DNA of 39,000 nt. It comes from Nocardiopsis sp. JB363 (GTDB taxonomy: Bacteria; Actinomycetota; Actinomycetes; Streptosporangiales; Streptosporangiaceae). The DNA lies in the NCBI RefSeq assembly GCF_900143625.1, contig NZ_FRFF01000047.1, positions 1 to 39,000 on the forward strand. Reading direction: 5' to 3'. The position numbers were made by a program, and so were the translations under genes. This document shows, one piece after another, positions 37,872 to 39,000 of this stretch; within the stretch, counting starts at the first letter, position 1, and the number at the start of each line of letters is the position of its first letter. The notes under the pieces are model-generated. The model saw only the letters and a program-made list of their open reading frames with translations. It made no database searches and was not told where the DNA came from.

Positions 37872-37971
37872 GACCCGGGCGCCATCGGAGGAAGAGAACG
37901 GCGTCGCCCGGGGCCGGAACCCCTCGCTTGAGGTCGGGGACGCCGCCGATGTCATCACCATGGAGTCCGCG

Positions 37972-38015
37972 TCGTCCACCTTCCTCGCGCGGGAGGCGTC
38001 CGGGAAGGTGGACGA
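37972..38015. terminator. Hairpin between the caspase-helicase and DUF574 genes
   Basis: TCGTCCACCTTC (37972-37983) pairs perfectly with GAAGGTGGACGA (38004-38015), and one more C-G pair extends it inward. The loop is about 18 bases. It lies between two convergent genes. The rest of 37872-38020 shows no gene. Confidence 0.65.
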
Positions 38016-38020
38016 AGCAC

Positions 38021-38875
38021 CTACCGCTTGCGGGCCACGGCGCCGAAGTCGTCCAGGGGGCGTGGGGAACCGACCTCGGTGGGTTCGGGGCGCCACTGGG
38101 TCACCGACACCAACCCCGGCTCCAGCATCTCCAGCCCTTCGAAGAATCCGGCGATGCGTTCCGGTGTGCGGTTGATCCGGGGGTTCTCGCCCGACTCGTT
38201 CCACTGCCTGATCATCTCGTCCATCTCGGTGGGCGCGATGACGTTGGTGTCGTCGCACAGCACGAGAAAGCTTCCCGAGGGCAACGGGTCCCTCAGTCGA
38301 CGGACGAGGGCGTAGGCCTCGTCGTCGTCGACCACGTGCGCGGTGATGCCCAGCAGCATGAGGGCGATCGGCCTGTTCAGGTCCAAAGTCCCGGCCGCCT
38401 CCCGGATGATCCGTTCGGGATCGTGCAGATCGGCGTCGATGTAGTCGGTGGCACCCTCGGGGCTCCCGGTGAGCAGCGCGCGTGCGTGAGTGAGCACCAG
38501 CGGGTCGTGGTCGGTGTAGACCACCCGTGCCGTGGGATCGACGCGCTGGGCGACCTCGTGGGTGTTGTCGGCGGTCGGTAGCCCGGTGCCCACGTCCAGG
38601 AACTGGTCGATGCCCTCGTGGGTGGCCAGGTGCCGGACCGTGCGCACCAGGAAGGCGCGTTGAGCGACGGCGATATCGGCGATCATCGGATTCGCGGCAC
38701 GAATGTGGTCGCCTACCTCGCGGTCGGCGGGGTAGTTGTCCTTGCCGCCCAGCCAGTAGTTCCACACACGGGCCGAATGCGGCACCGCGGTGTCGATGGA
38801 GTGTTCGGGGGCTGTACGGGGGCCGGTAGATGTGACATCCTCGAAATTGGGCAGTCGTCCAATGCGGTCGCCCAA
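38021..38875 (-). CDS. SAM-dependent methyltransferase, DUF574 (PF04672) family
   Basis: Protein of about 284 residues of the S-adenosyl methyltransferase family that is abundant in actinomycetes. Motifs: SARVWNYWLGGKDNYPADR (34-52, the family hallmark), FLDVGTG (92-98, SAM-binding motif I), VVYTDHDPLVL (second strand with acidic residue), and a C-terminal half with ALMLLGITAHVV and FLVLCDD. The targets of this family are unknown. The start is uncertain: TTG 38875 keeps the conserved IDTAVPHSAR segment but has no ribosome site and lies only 20 bases from the divergent TetR start. GTG 38785 would cut into the conserved region. It converges on the caspase-helicase gene and seems unrelated to it. 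Confidence 0.82.
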   Translation of the reverse strand: MGDRIGRLPNFEDVTSTGPRTAPEHSIDTAVPHSARVWNYWLGGKDNYPADREVGDHIRAANPMIADIAVAQRAFLVRTVRHLATHEGIDQFLDVGTGLPTADNTHEVAQRVDPTARVVYTDHDPLVLTHARALLTGSPEGATDYIDADLHDPERIIREAAGTLDLNRPIALMLLGITAHVVDDDEAYALVRRLRDPLPSGSFLVLCDDTNVIAPTEMDEMIRQWNESGENPRINRTPERIAGFFEGLEMLEPGLVSVTQWRPEPTEVGSPRPLDDFGAVARKR

Positions 38876-38895
38876 AACTGGGGACGGGAGGACGC

Positions 38896-39000
38896 ATGAC
38901 CACGCAGCGCGCGCACCAGGTGCGGGAGAGTCTGCTCGCCGCCGCCGCCGAGCTCATCGCCGAGCGGGGGTGGACCGGGGTGAGCACCCGGGGGCTGGCC
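38896..39000 (+). CDS. TetR-family regulator, N-terminal fragment (runs off the window)
   Basis: First 35 codons of a TetR/AcrR-type repressor: RESLLAAAAELIAERGWTGVSTRGLA is the helix 1 to helix 2 part of the DNA-binding domain. ATG 38896 is preceded by GGGAGGA. It is divergent from the DUF574 gene with almost no space between, so it could repress itself and its neighbour. The ligand-binding part lies outside the window. Confidence 0.75.
   Translation, partial: MTTQRAHQVRESLLAAAAELIAERGWTGVSTRGLA

Noticed and set aside
1..39000. CRISPR arrays, tRNA or rRNA genes, insertion sequences
   Set aside because: I saw no regularly spaced direct repeats, no tRNA-like cloverleaf and no transposase motifs or terminal repeats. 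A full scan by program was not possible.

Overview
The window is high-GC DNA with strong third-position G/C bias, frequent GTG and TTG starts and ATGA or GTGA gene overlaps. It carries several actinomycete-typical families: DUF397, the DUF574 (PF04672) S-adenosyl methyltransferase, an RsbW-like ATPase, a SAV_2336-related NB-ARC/TPR protein, EACC1 and Trypco1. This points to a filamentous actinomycete of the Streptomyces/Nocardiopsis kind; the genus is inference. Most of the window is a defence island.

Layout. (1) 1-1237: the tail of an RsbW-like ATP-binding regulator, a small unknown protein, two terminator-like hairpins and the leader of the next operon. (2) 1238-19925: a complete BREX type 2 (extended Pgl) operon in canonical order, pglW (kinase), pglX (adenine methyltransferase), pglY (large P-loop ATPase), pglZ (alkaline-phosphatase superfamily), brxD (ATPase) and brxHI (Lhr-like helicase). 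It ends at a hairpin shared with a convergent operon. (3) 23992-20077, minus strand: a translationally coupled trio of a Cap4/DUF4297-like nuclease effector, an ABC-three-component middle component and an SMC/Rad50-like ATPase, i.e. a Lamassu/ABC-3C-type system. (4) 23993-24930: an AT-rich leader followed by about 0.8 kb with no convincing gene, possibly decayed. (5) 24931-31512: a trypsin-like protease with a VMAP-like C-terminus, a 1286-residue vWA-like/NB-ARC/TPR protein, an opposing orphan DUF397 protein and a Trypco1 protein. (6) 31598-33581: an SDR dehydrogenase and a TDT-family transporter, divergently transcribed. (7) 33742-37871: an EACC1 protein coupled to a 1240-residue caspase/SF1-helicase protein with a possible nuclease-fold tail. 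(8) 38021-39000: a DUF574 methyltransferase and the start of a TetR regulator.

How they may work together: BREX-2 would be the outer modification-linked barrier. The Lamassu-like trio would be a DNA-structure-triggered nuclease. The two protease-centred systems would be inner, probably abortive, responses in which an NTPase (NB-ARC or helicase) senses and a trypsin- or caspase-type protease executes. These roles are inferred from family knowledge. The two protease systems and their neighbours are the least characterised part of the window.
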